64,000 bases of DNA, from the NCBI GenBank assembly GCA_002964805.2, contig PUDQ02000066.1, positions 434,001 to 498,000 of the forward strand, in the 5' to 3' direction. Below, one piece after another: positions 10,183 to 20,997 of the stretch. The notes beneath the pieces were generated by a model. It saw only the letters and a program-made list of their open reading frames with translations. It was not told where the DNA came from and ran no database searches. Each line of letters begins with the position of its first letter. Within the stretch, counting starts at the first letter, position 1. This stretch comes from Trametes villosa (lineage: Eukaryota > Basidiomycota > Agaricomycetes > Polyporales > Polyporaceae). Made by a program: the position numbers and the translations under genes.

Positions 10183-13100
10183 ATGTCTGCTCCCTACCGA
10201 CCCAAATATGATCCCTCCGATGTCCCGATCCCAACCTCAAGGCCTCTGAATCCTTCGGCCACGACAGTCCGTCGTGCGAAGACGCTCACTCGTCCCGAGC
10301 GTAGCGTCGCGCCCGTTCCGCTCATTACCCCGCATGCTGCGCCGCTCCCTGGCAAGCCCCAAGCACCAGACTCGGAAGCTCCGCCGCTCGACGCGTGGCG
10401 AATATTCTCCCGGGTCGTATCCTTCTGGGCGCCCGACTTCCTGCTCGAGTCTCTTGGCGGGCTCAAGGACAAGCAGAAACGTCAAGCATGGAGGGAGAAG
10501 ATCGCGCTATGCTTCATTATCCTCCTCCTCTGCGGTAGCGTCGGCTTCCTCACCGTTGGCTTCCAGAAGGTGCTATGTCCAGACACGACGGTTCAGTTGG
10601 TAGGCAGGTTCGCGTCGAAGGGGACGGTGCAGGGTGTTCTGGGTGTGCAGGGATGGCAGATGAACGTCACCAAGTATCCTACGCTGCCTGGTCGGAACTT
10701 CGCCGACCTCCTCAAGGACCCAGGACAAGACATCACTACCCTCTTCCAGCGGGACGCCAACCAATACCCCGCATGCAGTGGTCTCTCCTTCCGCGCCGCA
10801 GCCGAGTCGCCCTGTGCCAACACTACGAGCTGCCCCCTTCCCAAGCTCGACACGGCGACGATGCAGTCGCTGGGATTCATCAACACCACCCTGATCGTTG
10901 GTTACGATTGGGACCAGGTCGCGGCGCTACAGAACTACTTCGTCCTGGACGGTGCGGTCCTCAACCTCAACCCTTACATGAGCATCCACCCGAACCCCAT
11001 CCCTTCCGACAACGTCGACGCCGCCATTCGCACCATTCTGCAGAAGATGCCCGGGGAGAGCGGTCGTGACGGCACCCGTTTGTTCTACTACCGCTCGGAC
11101 CTCCGTCAAGCTGTGCCGTGCCTGGTTCAGCGTTACTACGCCGGCAACATCGACAAGATCACCCCTGGTTGCGTCATCTCGCAGCTCGTCCTGTACGCCG
11201 GTCTCATTGTCGTCTTGAGTTTGGTGCTTGTCCGGTTCTTCATGGCCTGCGTCTTCAACTGGTTCATGTCTTCACGCCTCGCTGGTCCTCCGGATAACCA
11301 CAGTCTCAACCGCTCTGCCATCAGCCCTGCTGTGATGCCGGAAGGAGCGAACATCTCCATCGACAACCTGCACGGAACGGCGCCGTGGGCGGGCCCTGGT
11401 GGTTCGAAGAAGCTGGCGAAGGGCTCCGGGAAGGGCGCTCGTTCCCTTGCGTCCTCGAACTCGACGCTCGTCAACGCGGACTCGAACGGCGTTGCGCCCG
11501 TTGTGAGTCTAGCCCAGATAGGCGCGGAGCTGTTCGCTATTTGCCTGGTGACGTGCTACTCGGAAGGCGAGGAGTCTCTCCGGACGACGCTGGACTCCAT
11601 CTCGCTCACATCGTACGCGGACACGCGGAAGCTCCTCTTCATTGTCGCCGACGGCATGATCACCGGTGCGGGCGAGAAGCGGAGTACCCCGGACATTTGC
11701 GTCAGTCTCTTGGAGGCAGATCCGCGGTTCGGTAACCCAGTACCCATGAGCTACGCTGCGGTTGGCTCCGGTGCGAAGTCGGAGAACAGGGCCATGGTTT
11801 ACGCCGGGCATTACAGTAAGTCGGCCTGGGTTCCTTTCCGTAGCCTATTGCTAACTCCAGGTTAGCCGTCGCTGGTCGTCGGACGCCCACCGTCATCATC
11901 GTGAAGTGCGGAACGGAAGTGGAAGCAGCGACAGAGAAGAAGCCCGGTAACCGAGGCAAGCGCGACAGTCAGTTGATCCTGATGAACTTCTTCTCCCGCG
12001 TCACCTACAACGACCGGATGTGCCCCCTCGATTTCGACCTTTTCCGTAAAATTCATATCCTTATGGGAGTGACTCCCGATTTCTTCGAAGTTTGCCTCAT
12101 GGTGCGTACGCTGCAGTCGCGCAGTGATCCGCAGCTAAAGGTGTCACGCCTAGGTCGACGCCGACACGAAAGTGTTCCCCGATTCCCTCAAGTACCTCGT
12201 CAATTGCATGCATCACGACCAGATGATCATGGGTGTCTGTGGCGAAACCCGGATAGCGAACAAGCGTCAGTCGTGGGTGACGGCGATCCAGGTCTTCGAG
12301 TACTTCATCTCCCACCATAACGCCAAGGCCTTCGAGTCCGTCTTCGGTGGTGTCTCGTGTCTTCCCGGGTGTTTCTCCATGTTCAGGTTGAAGGCACGGA
12401 AGGCGAGCGGCGACGACTGGGTCCCCCTCATCATCAAGCCCGAGATCGTGAAGGAGTACAGCCAGTCCGTGGTCACGACGCTGCACGAGAAGAACCTGCT
12501 CCTCCTCGGAGAGGATCGCTTCCTCACCACGATCCTCCTGCGCACGTTCCCGAACCGCAAGATGATGTTCCTGCCCCAGGCGAAGTGTAGAACCGTCGTC
12601 CCCGACACGTTCCAGGTTCTCCTCTCCCAGCGCCGGCGATGGATCAACTCCACGATCCACAACCTCATGGAGCTCGTCCTCGTCCGGAACCTCTGCGGCA
12701 CGTTCTGCTTCAGCATGCAGTTCGTCGTCTTCATGGACCTCATCGGCACCGTCGTCCTCCCCATCGCCATCTCGCTCACGTACATGCTCATCATCGGCAT
12801 GGCGCTCAGTCCACCGCGTAACTTCGAGGAGGCGATCCCGCTTGTCCTGCTGATCGCCGTGCTCGGTCTCCCCGCTATCCTCATTCTCATCACTACCCGC
12901 AAGGTCGTCTACATCTTCTGGATGTTGATCTACCTCCTGGCTCTTCCCATCTGGAATCTGGTTCTTCCCGTCTACGCGTTCTGGCATTTCGACGACTTCT
13001 CGTGGGGTGAGACCCGGTACGTGTTCTCCAGTTACGATGGTGGTGGTGGCCTGTTCTGACCTTTGTGCGTCACCAGCAAAGTCGAAGGTGAAGCCAAGGG

Positions 13101-13752
13101 TGAAGCGCACGGCGATGGCCCCGCTGCATCGGGCGTCAACAACGTCCCCATGCGCCGCTGGGAAGACTGGGAGCGCTCGCGACTTCGCAAGATCCGTCGG
13201 GAAGAGAGGCGCAGACGAGAGTTCGAGAACAAGCACGGCGCCTACCTCGGCGCGAACGGCGAGCGCAATGCGCGGAGCGAGGTCTACAGTCAATACGATG
13301 GGTCCGACACGATATCCGTCGCGTCGTCCGACGACGACCAGTGGGGCGCGCAGATCGGCGGGTACAACGAGAACAGCATACAGTATCCTCCACCACCCAT
13401 CGGCCTCAACGCGCAAGCCCTCGAGAGCTCCGAGACAGTCGCTGCATCGGATCTGGAAGCCATGCTGGAGGCTGGATTCGACGACCGACCGTCGCATGGG
13501 CGTTCGCTCGCGGAGGCGCCCAGGTTCCAGCTCTCGGACGGGCCGAAGTACACGCCGCTCTCGCGAGCAACAACAGGCGGGCGGGGGACGGCGCTGTCGC
13601 CAACGACGCCGATGACGCCAGGTGAGACGGGCGGGGTGAGCTCGGCGGTGGCGGACGAGTGGAAGACGCACGCGAAGAAGCGGAGTGGGGGGCGGTCAGG
13701 AAAGCACGAGTATGGGCCGCTGGGGCCGCTGGACCCTGGGTCGAAGTTCTGA
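10183..13752 (+). CDS. Chitin synthase, division 2 (class IV-like)
   Basis: This is a plasma-membrane GT2 enzyme that polymerises UDP-GlcNAc into cell-wall chitin. Exons 10183-11815, 11866-12101, 12154-13016 and 13077-13752 close in phase to 1135 residues. The order is: a disordered N-tail, a transmembrane pair at about residues 105-130, a long extracytoplasmic loop with several Cys and N-glycosylation sites, another helix near 340, and a catalytic domain. That domain starts with LVTCYSEG and contains the DAD motif (Asp625-Ala-Asp627), GEDR and QRRRW (782-786). A cluster of membrane helices (about 800-940) and a basic Ser/Gly tail follow. The CYSEG version and the single catalytic domain without a myosin motor point to class IV (Saccharomyces Chs3 type). 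Retaining the last intron would replace the whole tail with 15 residues and a stop. Confidence 0.95.
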
Positions 13753-14472
13753 GGCCCCGCGCCGTTGTTTAGCGTTGGCACACGAAGGACCATCTTTGCA
13801 TTATCCCGTTCTCGCCGCTGTCTTAGTAGTTATACCCTCCCCACACTCGTCGCTGCACGCATCCACGCCACCTAGCCCTACGCATAGCCCTCACGCCCCC
13901 CTCCCCTACGCCGCTACCTGGCGCCCCCACCCCCACCCCGGAACGTTACCCCGTCCTCGTAATACCTGCCGTCGCGCTTCGTGCCCTGTACGTACCTCGC
14001 GGCTCCTTCCTGCTTCACTCGCGCACTTGCGGCGACCCCCACCCCCTGCCGCCGACTCCTCACACACCCACCCCGTACGTACTCGCATCCGCGTCCGCCC
14101 ATCACGCCTGCATTGCATGACCCACTTTGTTCGCTCTTGCCGTCGAGCGTCCCCATCTAGGGCCGGTACGCCTGCTATTTAGCTTACTTGTTCCGAATCA
14201 TAGACTATCTCTTTCTTGGCGTTGTACGGAGGCAGCCTCGACAATAAACACCTGGTGAGATCACGCATCTACATGACGTCTGTGCTGAAGCTTGTAGGAC
14301 TGCGTGCAAGCCCACATGAGAGGCCGCAACAGTGGCCTCCGCGGAAAATACTCGTCAGCCTTCCGCGGGACAACGTTTAGGGGGCATCGCGGCTAGGCGC
14401 CGTGGCGCCGGCTCACTCGCTTTCACTACTTACACGCCTTGCCTTCTACACCACAGAGAGTGTCCCAACGAA
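13753..14472. other. 3' flank of chitin synthase
   Basis: A pyrimidine-rich 3' region and then an unremarkable spacer. An AATAAA at 14243-14248 is the only recognisable polyadenylation-type signal, and it is rather far from the stop codon. No gene is seen. Confidence 0.4.
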
Positions 14473-15395
14473 ATGAAGGCCAAAACAACTCAGCAAGTTT
14501 GTACATCTTCATATCCCTGTATGCGGCGGCTAAAACTCGCAGCAAAGGTCTCTCGCAAGCAGCCGTACCAGACCGGTGGACGGCTTGTGTCCGCTAAGGG
14601 AAAGAAGCAAGCCATCCAGGCCCCCTCTCCTTCGCCGTCGACGTCGTCCACAGCATCATTCCCACCTTGTCATCCGTCCTTCCAGCTGCAAACCGCTCGG
14701 GAGGTTTACGAAGAATGCTTCCACAAACTCTACCCCGACATGACACCACGCAACGACTACGACCTGATGATGCTCGGGTCCTGCCACCGTACGGGAACGC
14801 CCGCAGAAATACGGGCTTGGGTGGACGACCAAATACAGATGGACCTGAGATTAAGCGGCTCGCGGGAAGCCCTCATGGCGAAGGTGAAGAAATCCCTGGA
14901 TGCCGTTGTAGCCAGTACCGGGGTATGCCATATGACATACAGCGCTCTTTCTCGGTAGAAGCTCATGTCTGGCATTAGCGCAAACCACGTCCCGGCCGCG
15001 ACGTCGTCCACACACGCCCCATCCCGGGAAGCAAGTACTCCGTGCGACTGTGGCCAGGCAACCCCTATGTCAGCGAGTACTGCATGGACTTCGTGGACAC
15101 TGAGACGAAAGAGGCCGTCAACTCTCCGTTCGAGTTCGAGCTCTGGGCTGTCCCCGACCCCGACGCGCCATGGCTCTGTATGCCGTCCGGCCGTCTCAAC
15201 TCCATCGAACGCAACTTCCAAATCGATCAAGAGAAAATCCTCCCCGGAGAAGAGAAGTGGGTGCTCCGCGACGGGCAGACGTGCCTGCTGAAGCGGCCGG
15301 GGAAGAGGGATGTACTCTTCCGGGTCCCTGTCCGCAAGCCGGTCCAGCCCCCTCAGTACGATTACGACGTGCTCGAGTTCCCGAAGGAGGTGTAG
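14473..15395 (+). CDS. Hypothetical protein, two exons
   Basis: Exon 1 (14473-14922) and exon 2 (14979-15395) are joined in phase 0 across a 56-nt intron to give 288 residues. The start is the first ATG of the open frame. A later Met near 14521 or a missing 5' exon is possible. After a basic, Ser/Pro-rich N-terminus comes a helical part (about 80-150). A Pro- and Trp-containing C-terminal domain follows, with RPIPGSKYSVRLWPGNPY and VLRDGQTCLLKRPGKRD, and looks like a compact beta fold. I do not recognise the family. No signal peptide or membrane helix is visible, so it is probably intracellular. Confidence 0.6.
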
Positions 15396-15729
15396 CCGTC
15401 GCCTGAACTTGCTAGAGTTCGCTCTTGGCTTTGCTCTGTTGTGCTTTCCCGGTGTATGCCTTGCGCTCTCTTGTATCATGGCCTTTCAACACCTGAATGT
15501 ATCCATTCTATCAGTGTAATGTTGTTCTAATACCTGCGCGACGGCGAGTGAAGCGACGCGTTCCCCCTGGCACGCGTCCTAAAAGAGCGCGTCGCGCCGT
15601 CAGGTGACCGCATAAGGGCAGGGCGGAGCGCGTATCGCGTTGCCCGCGATCGCGGCTTGGACTTAGGCTTGCTCGCTACCTTCGTCGACGATCGACCATT
15701 CGTGCTCGACGTGAGCGACAGCGACCGCG
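15396..15729. other. Intergenic spacer
   Basis: A short spacer with the 3' end of the preceding gene and the promoter of the next. A GC-rich segment near 15540-15600 contains ACGGCGAGTG...GCGACGCG-like repeats. No RNA gene is recognised. Confidence 0.4.
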
Positions 15730-17623
15730 ATGGCTGCGCTCGACGACCACATAGACCGCCTCTCTCAAATCGCGCTCTCCATTCGCGCTGCTGCTTCGCC
15801 CACTCCCCGTAGCGCGATCCCCGGGCCCTTCACCCGCGCGATCTTGGACACCCCGCTCGGCGACCTCATCCGCGACAGCGACCCTTCGGAGATCGGGCTT
15901 TTCACGCTTGTGCAGCCGCAGCAGCCGGCAGTGCCGGAGGTCGAGGCGACCAACGTCGAGATCGGACGCGTCGAGTTCTTGGGGGCCACACCACTTCGGA
16001 AGCCACCCTCATCCAAACATGCGAAGCCAGACGGGGCGCGACCGCGAGAACACGATCCGGAGGTGTACGCGAACGCTGCTCTCAAGTACTTGGAGCGCTA
16101 GTGAGTGCCTCGCCGCGCGGTTTGCCCGACTGCATGCGCTGAACGCGAGCAGTCAGTCCATCCGGCCCATGCCACGCGCGTCCGAACAGGCAGCGCAGAT
16201 GCTCGAACGCCTGGAGGAGGTCAGGGCGAACATCCGCGCCCTAAGCGAGCAGTTCAAGCAAGTAAGTGCACCGACCCTTGTCAGAAGTCGTTCCAACCGT
16301 TAAGCCCAGCATTCTAGTGCGGACGCCGCGGCACCCCCGTTGTCGCCCAAGTCTACCATCAAAGAAGAAGAACGGCAGATTGAGGACCTCCAGTCCCAGA
16401 TCCAGTATCTCAGACAGCGGGTGTGTCTCCATGCGCTATGTGCCGTCCACCTATGCTGACTTCTGGTGCAGAAAGAGGAGCTGGCGAAGAAGAAATCGCG
16501 CGCCCCACTGAAGGCCAAACGCGAACCTAAGACCCCTGTACCGGCTACGCCAGCCTCGCCCTCGGACGAGCGCGAAGAGTCCTTCTGGAACACACCTGGA
16601 GCCGCCGCACGCACGCTACACTTCACAGGGGACTCCCTCCTGGACGAAGAGATGGACATTAACGACGTCTCTGCAGCTTCGTTCGGCACTCCTGCACTGC
16701 CACCAAAGAAAGTCGAGAAGACCCCCCGGCAAGGCCTGTTGGCACGGCACGCTCCACGAGCGGATCAGCGGGTAGAGCAGGCTGCAGACCCTGAACCCGA
16801 ACCTCCTGAGGAGGACTATGAAGAGGATGAAGTCGAGAGTGTCCTCGACGCCGGCGAGCCTGATGAGACCACAGAACCTACGGTCGTGCTCCAGAAGCCG
16901 CCCCTGTCCTCGCCGCCGGAAGAAGCGCGGGCACCGTCTCCAGCGTCAGAGCTAATGGACGAGGCCCCGACAGAGACCCCTGCTGCCGGCTTGCAACTGG
17001 CCACATCGCATCGCTCGAAGGTCAAGGTCACAACGGAGCTCGAGCGGATTGTCGTAAGTCGTTACTCGCTCAGTGGCATGCGATGCTGAGAATGTCCCCC
17101 ACAGGAGAAGATGTGGGCCACCGTCGGCGAGATTATCATGCCCGGCCACCCGTTCGACGCGCTCGGGAAGAGCACGAACAAGAGCAAGCCTCCACGCGCG
17201 AAAGAGTCCATGTACGCACCCTTCCCATCTCCTCTCCTCGCTACGTACTCACCAGTCCGCATCTACTCGCATAGGGCCTACCTCCAGGAGCTCTCCACGC
17301 ACACCCCGACGCCCGCCTCGCCCTCCGCCTCGAGCTTCTCCTCGCTCTCCGGCGCCGCGCCCGCGGGCCCCGGCGGCGCCCCGTCCGCGCAGCAGATCCT
17401 CACCGCGCACATGCTGCTCGCGCTCCTCGGCGCGCCCGGGCACGCGCTCACCCTGCGCGCGCTCAAGGACACGCTCGCGGCGAAGGCGGCGGGGATCGGC
17501 GCGGGCGGCGCGGGCCTGATGGGCGGGAGCGCGGTCACAAAGCCGGTGTATGGGTGCGTGGCGAAGCGGCTGCTGCGGATCGAGCGTGGGGGAGGGGAGC
17601 AGGTTGTCAAGTTCGATATGTGA
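15730..17623 (+). CDS. Coiled-coil protein with C-terminal globular domain, possibly cytoskeleton or kinetochore related
   Basis: Six exons: 15730-16100, 16153 to 16257 or 16261, 16318 or 16352 to 16420, 16472-17053, 17105-17211 and 17275-17623. They give 538 or 528 residues depending on how intron 2 is cut. The N-terminal third forms helices (ALKYLERYQ, QAAQMLERLEEVRANIRAL). A coiled coil follows (KEEERQIEDLQSQIQYL), then a long acidic Pro/Glu-rich linker. The C-terminal domain of about 150 residues has an Ala/Gly/Pro-rich insert and ends in KPVYGCVAKRLLRIERGGG. The coil-linker-small basic domain layout resembles microtubule or kinetochore adaptors such as Ska or DASH subunits. That is a guess from architecture only. 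Confidence 0.7.
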
Positions 17624-18481
17624 GGTGGGATGCCTGGCGCCTGAGGAGGCGGAGCGGGAGTTGGTTTGGTTGTATTATCAGGTAGCGTGTAGATGTACGT
17701 TGTCATCCCTATATGCTGAACACGAAGCCGTTTTGCACGACAGATCTATACACGGCTTCAGGCAGGTACAAAATACAGCGGGCAAGTTACAGGATCCCGC
17801 GACGTACAGCCCCCAATTGCGTCAATACATCAAGCTTCAGGCCTCAGGTGCTGGTGTCCACTCATGCGAACCCACCCACACCCTTCTGCGCCTCCCGGCC
17901 CGCCTGACCACACGTGAGAGGCCCTCTGGGAAAGTGTCCTGCCAGTAGGAGCGGCACTATGGGAGGTTGTCTGGCGTACAGCCAAGCTTATCAACCCACT
18001 AGCAAACTCCCCGAGGCTCGTGTCCGACTCCAGGCTGCGTCTCGTGGTAGGCCCGAGAGGGGTGGAAGACTCCCGGACTGACGTTGAGCCGTTGTTCAAG
18101 CTCGAGGTTGATGCGTGCGGAAGCGCGGCCTCGGGAGGATGCAGACCGTGGTTCGCGAGGAGGCCGGATGGGCATCCTGATGTTGCTGCCCCCAAGCTCC
18201 CCGGCTGTCTTCGAGACCACGATGGTCGGCGTACGCAAACATTGTCACGAGCGACCGGGAAAGGAGCGATTCCGAGCTGCAGAACTACGCCTCCGCGAAC
18301 GGAACGAGCGGGGCGGGCACCTGAGGGGAGCGCATGACGGCCCGGCGGGCCGTGCCGGGCCCTTCCCCCGGGCCCAGAGTACTCCCGCCGCACACCCTGG
18401 CCGCGCATAAGTAGCAGAGCAGCCGCAGGAAACGCGCGCACAAACCCTCGTGCATTCCTTGTGAGCCATTGCCTCTTGAGA
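17624..18481. other. Intergenic region upstream of the DapA-family gene
   Basis: About 860 nt that includes the promoter of the aldolase gene. A long minus-strand frame through it (18822-17830) lacks any motif and overlaps real coding sequence, so it is not called. Confidence 0.4.
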
Positions 18482-19815
18482 ATGTCGTCCGCCACAAACG
18501 AGGTCCATGTGAACGGCACGAATGGCCTGAATGGCACGAACGGGCTGAACGGCCATACCAACGGTGCTCCTTCAATCCGTCCACTCACTCCCGGGATCTT
18601 CGCCCCCATCCCTACGTTCTTCCATGCCGACACCGAGGATCTCGGTAAGCAACACTTCCGTAAAGTCACAGTCCCGCGCTGAACGGAACGGATACATACA
18701 GACTTGGAGGCGTTCACCGCCCACGTCGTACGCGTCGCGAAAGCCGGCGTCCGACCCTTGCTCGCGGGCTCCATGGGCGAGGCGCACCACCTCACCCACG
18801 CCGAGCGCCGCACGCTCATCACCGCCGCGCGGCGCGCCCTCGACGATGCCGGGCTCGAGCGCGTGCCGATCGTCGCGGGGACGGGCGCGGGCTCGACGCG
18901 CGAGACGGTCGAGCTGTGCGCGGAGGCGGCGCATGCGGGCGCGGACTACGCGATCGTCATCTTGAGTGGGTACTATGCGGGCGCGCTCGCGGGGGATCGG
19001 GGGGCGCTGAAGGCGTTCTGGGCGGAGGTCGCTCAGAAGAGCCCGATTCCGGTCATCATTTATAACTGTGCGTGCTGGTGTTGCAGAGGGTCGCAGTCGT
19101 GGGCCCTGTGAGGATGTTGACGACGCCGGCGGCAGATCCTGGGGCGAGCGGCGGTATCGACCTCGACTCGGACTTGCTCATCGAGCTCGCGGAAGAGTGC
19201 CCTAACCTCGCGGGAGTAAAACTCACGTGCGTACACGATCATCCACTGAGGGCTGTCTTGAGTTGACGCGTCTTTGGAAGGTGTGGCAACGTCGGAAAGC
19301 TCACCCGGGTCTGCACAACCGTGTCCGAACCGTCCTTCGCGGCCAAGTACCCGCGGCTACAGACGCACGCACCGTTCCTCGTGCTCGGCGGATTCATCGA
19401 CTTCCTCCTGCCATCGGCATTCGTAAACGCCCATGGCGCTATAACTGGTCTTGCGAACGTCGCGCCTGTGAGTGTTCCGTACAGCGATGTCTGGAGCATT
19501 CGCCTGACGAAGATGTTTCAGTACACGATTCAGAGACTCTACGAACTCTCAGAAGCGGCAGGGAAGGATCCATCCCTCCTACCCGAGGCACAGCGCCTGC
19601 AAGGCATCGTAGCGCGCGCGGACTTCACCATCGCGAAGGCGTCCATCTCAGGCACGAAGGCGCTCCTGGAGAAGCTCTACGGGTACGGCGGAAACCCACG
19701 GCGGCCCCTTCCGCCGTTCGAGCCGGAGGCGGCGTCCGCGCTCTGGGAGCACCCTCACACGCAGGACATCGTGCGCGTGGAACGCGACCTGAGCGGGAAG
19801 ATCGCGAGCGCGTGA
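18482..19815 (+). CDS. Dihydrodipicolinate synthase (DapA/NanA) family aldolase
   Basis: A TIM-barrel class I aldolase. In fungi this family acts mainly as 4-hydroxy-2-oxoglutarate or 2-keto-3-deoxy sugar-acid aldolase rather than in lysine synthesis, because fungi use the alpha-aminoadipate route. Exons 18482-18644, 18702-19067, 19136-19226, 19281-19467 and 19522-19815 close in phase to 366 residues. The N-terminus has an Asn/Gly/Thr repeat (NGTNGLNG). The Schiff-base Lys205 sits in AGVKLT and the catalytic Tyr175 in IIYNYPG, both as in the family. Near the end are LQGIVARADFTIAKASISGTK and a PHTQD tail common in basidiomycete orthologues. Intron 3 uses an AAG acceptor. Intron 4 (54 nt) has no stop and a multiple of three, so it can be read through. 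Confidence 0.88.
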
Positions 19816-20755
19816 AGGGCAGGCGGGCGCGTTGTGAGCGGGTGTTGATCGATATGGACGTCCATGGGCGTCCGCGTGATGAGTCGTGGTGACATCTAGA
19901 ATCTGGAATATGTTTTGAGTTGTATTTGTATCTACCGCGCTGACAGAATGAAGCAGGCGTTACCTGTGAGGTTATGTATGTTTCAAGAGGGGTACTGGCC
20001 AGGAGACATGACCACCATGGGCAACCAGTTCGAAAAGGGAAGACCTGAGACAATTCCTTGCGCGCTCGTAGCAAGGTCACGCTGTGTTTCCGGCTCGACA
20101 GCCGATGGCAGAAGATCCTCGAAGTGGCAGATGGAACTGCTGCTACTCTGCCCGACGCTGATCATGGCATCCTGCAGAAACCTCGGGAGAACGAGTCGTA
20201 CTGCGAACCGTATGTCGGCCAAGGATGGAGATAAACATATCAGACGAGATAAATGACCAGCGCCCGCAGGGTTACGATAGGTTCTGGGCGAGGGGCGGCA
20301 GGCATGATGTGGTTGTGGCAGAGCAGCACACGCCCGAGCGTGTGGGCAGCGCGCCTCTTTACGCACTACGCGCCGCCCGTCGGCAGCCTCCTATGGTCAA
20401 TCGGCCTACCAGCTGCAGTGCGGCCAACCTTGAGTCTATTCGCGACGCACGATCGCACAGCGCTGCGTTGTACCACGACGCACATGCACCTCAGCCAGAC
20501 CCGCGAGCGGGGCGTGTGCACAGACTGAATAGCACATGTAAGTTCATACGCCTCCGTATTCACCCTGACGCTGGCGACGCAGACACTTAACTCCGTAGAA
20601 TGTCGTGAAACGCCCGCATCCGCCAATATCGGAACTGCGCGCGTAGGATGCAATCCTGCCGGTACCTTCTGCCTGACGCCAAAACATACAGCGCGGTTGT
20701 CCGACTGCTTGTTCTGGCGCACAAACGTTGTAACGGCTTAACGATACGATCGCGT

Positions 20756-20806
20756 GCTGCGGTATGAGGTGGCAGCTGGTCATGGCGGGCCTCATACCGC
20801 CGCAGC
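20756..20806. repeat. Short inverted repeat (hairpin)
   Basis: The left arm GCTGCGGTATGAGG (20756-20769) is matched by CCTCATACCGCCGCAGC (20790-20806) on the same strand. It is an inverted copy with one 3-nt insertion and a loop of about 20 nt. It lies 80 nt before a longer inverted repeat. Confidence 0.7.
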
Positions 20807-20886
20807 GTCGCGGTGTGCAATACCCTACGGGGGCCAACGGCAACCAAACTGGCCGCTCTGATCGGCAGCGCATACGTCTCGGATGA

Positions 20887-20997
20887 CATACCATGGTCTG
20901 GGCTCTTCCATTCTCATGGTATGTACCAGCACGTATGCCCTGGCAGGAGGGTTTGCGCATTGGTACATATGAGAATGGGGACCCAGACCAGTGTATT
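20887..20997. repeat. Long imperfect inverted repeat (about 40-bp arms)
   Basis: The arms are 20887-20928 and 20961-20997. Shared blocks after reverse complementing are TGGTCTGGG, CCATTCTCAT and ATGTACCA, separated by small indels. The loop is about 32 nt. Transcription in either direction would give a long hairpin. It could be a foldback/MITE-type relic or a small-RNA precursor. No flanking target duplication was identified by eye. Confidence 0.7.

Noticed and set aside
12097..13671. 524-codon antisense frame across the chitin synthase gene
   Set aside because: It is the shadow of a GC-rich coding sequence. The sense strand has all chitin synthase motifs in phase, and the antisense frame is Arg/His/Glu-rich without motifs.
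17830..18822. 330-codon minus-strand frame
   Set aside because: It overlaps the start of the well-supported aldolase gene in antisense and has no motif.
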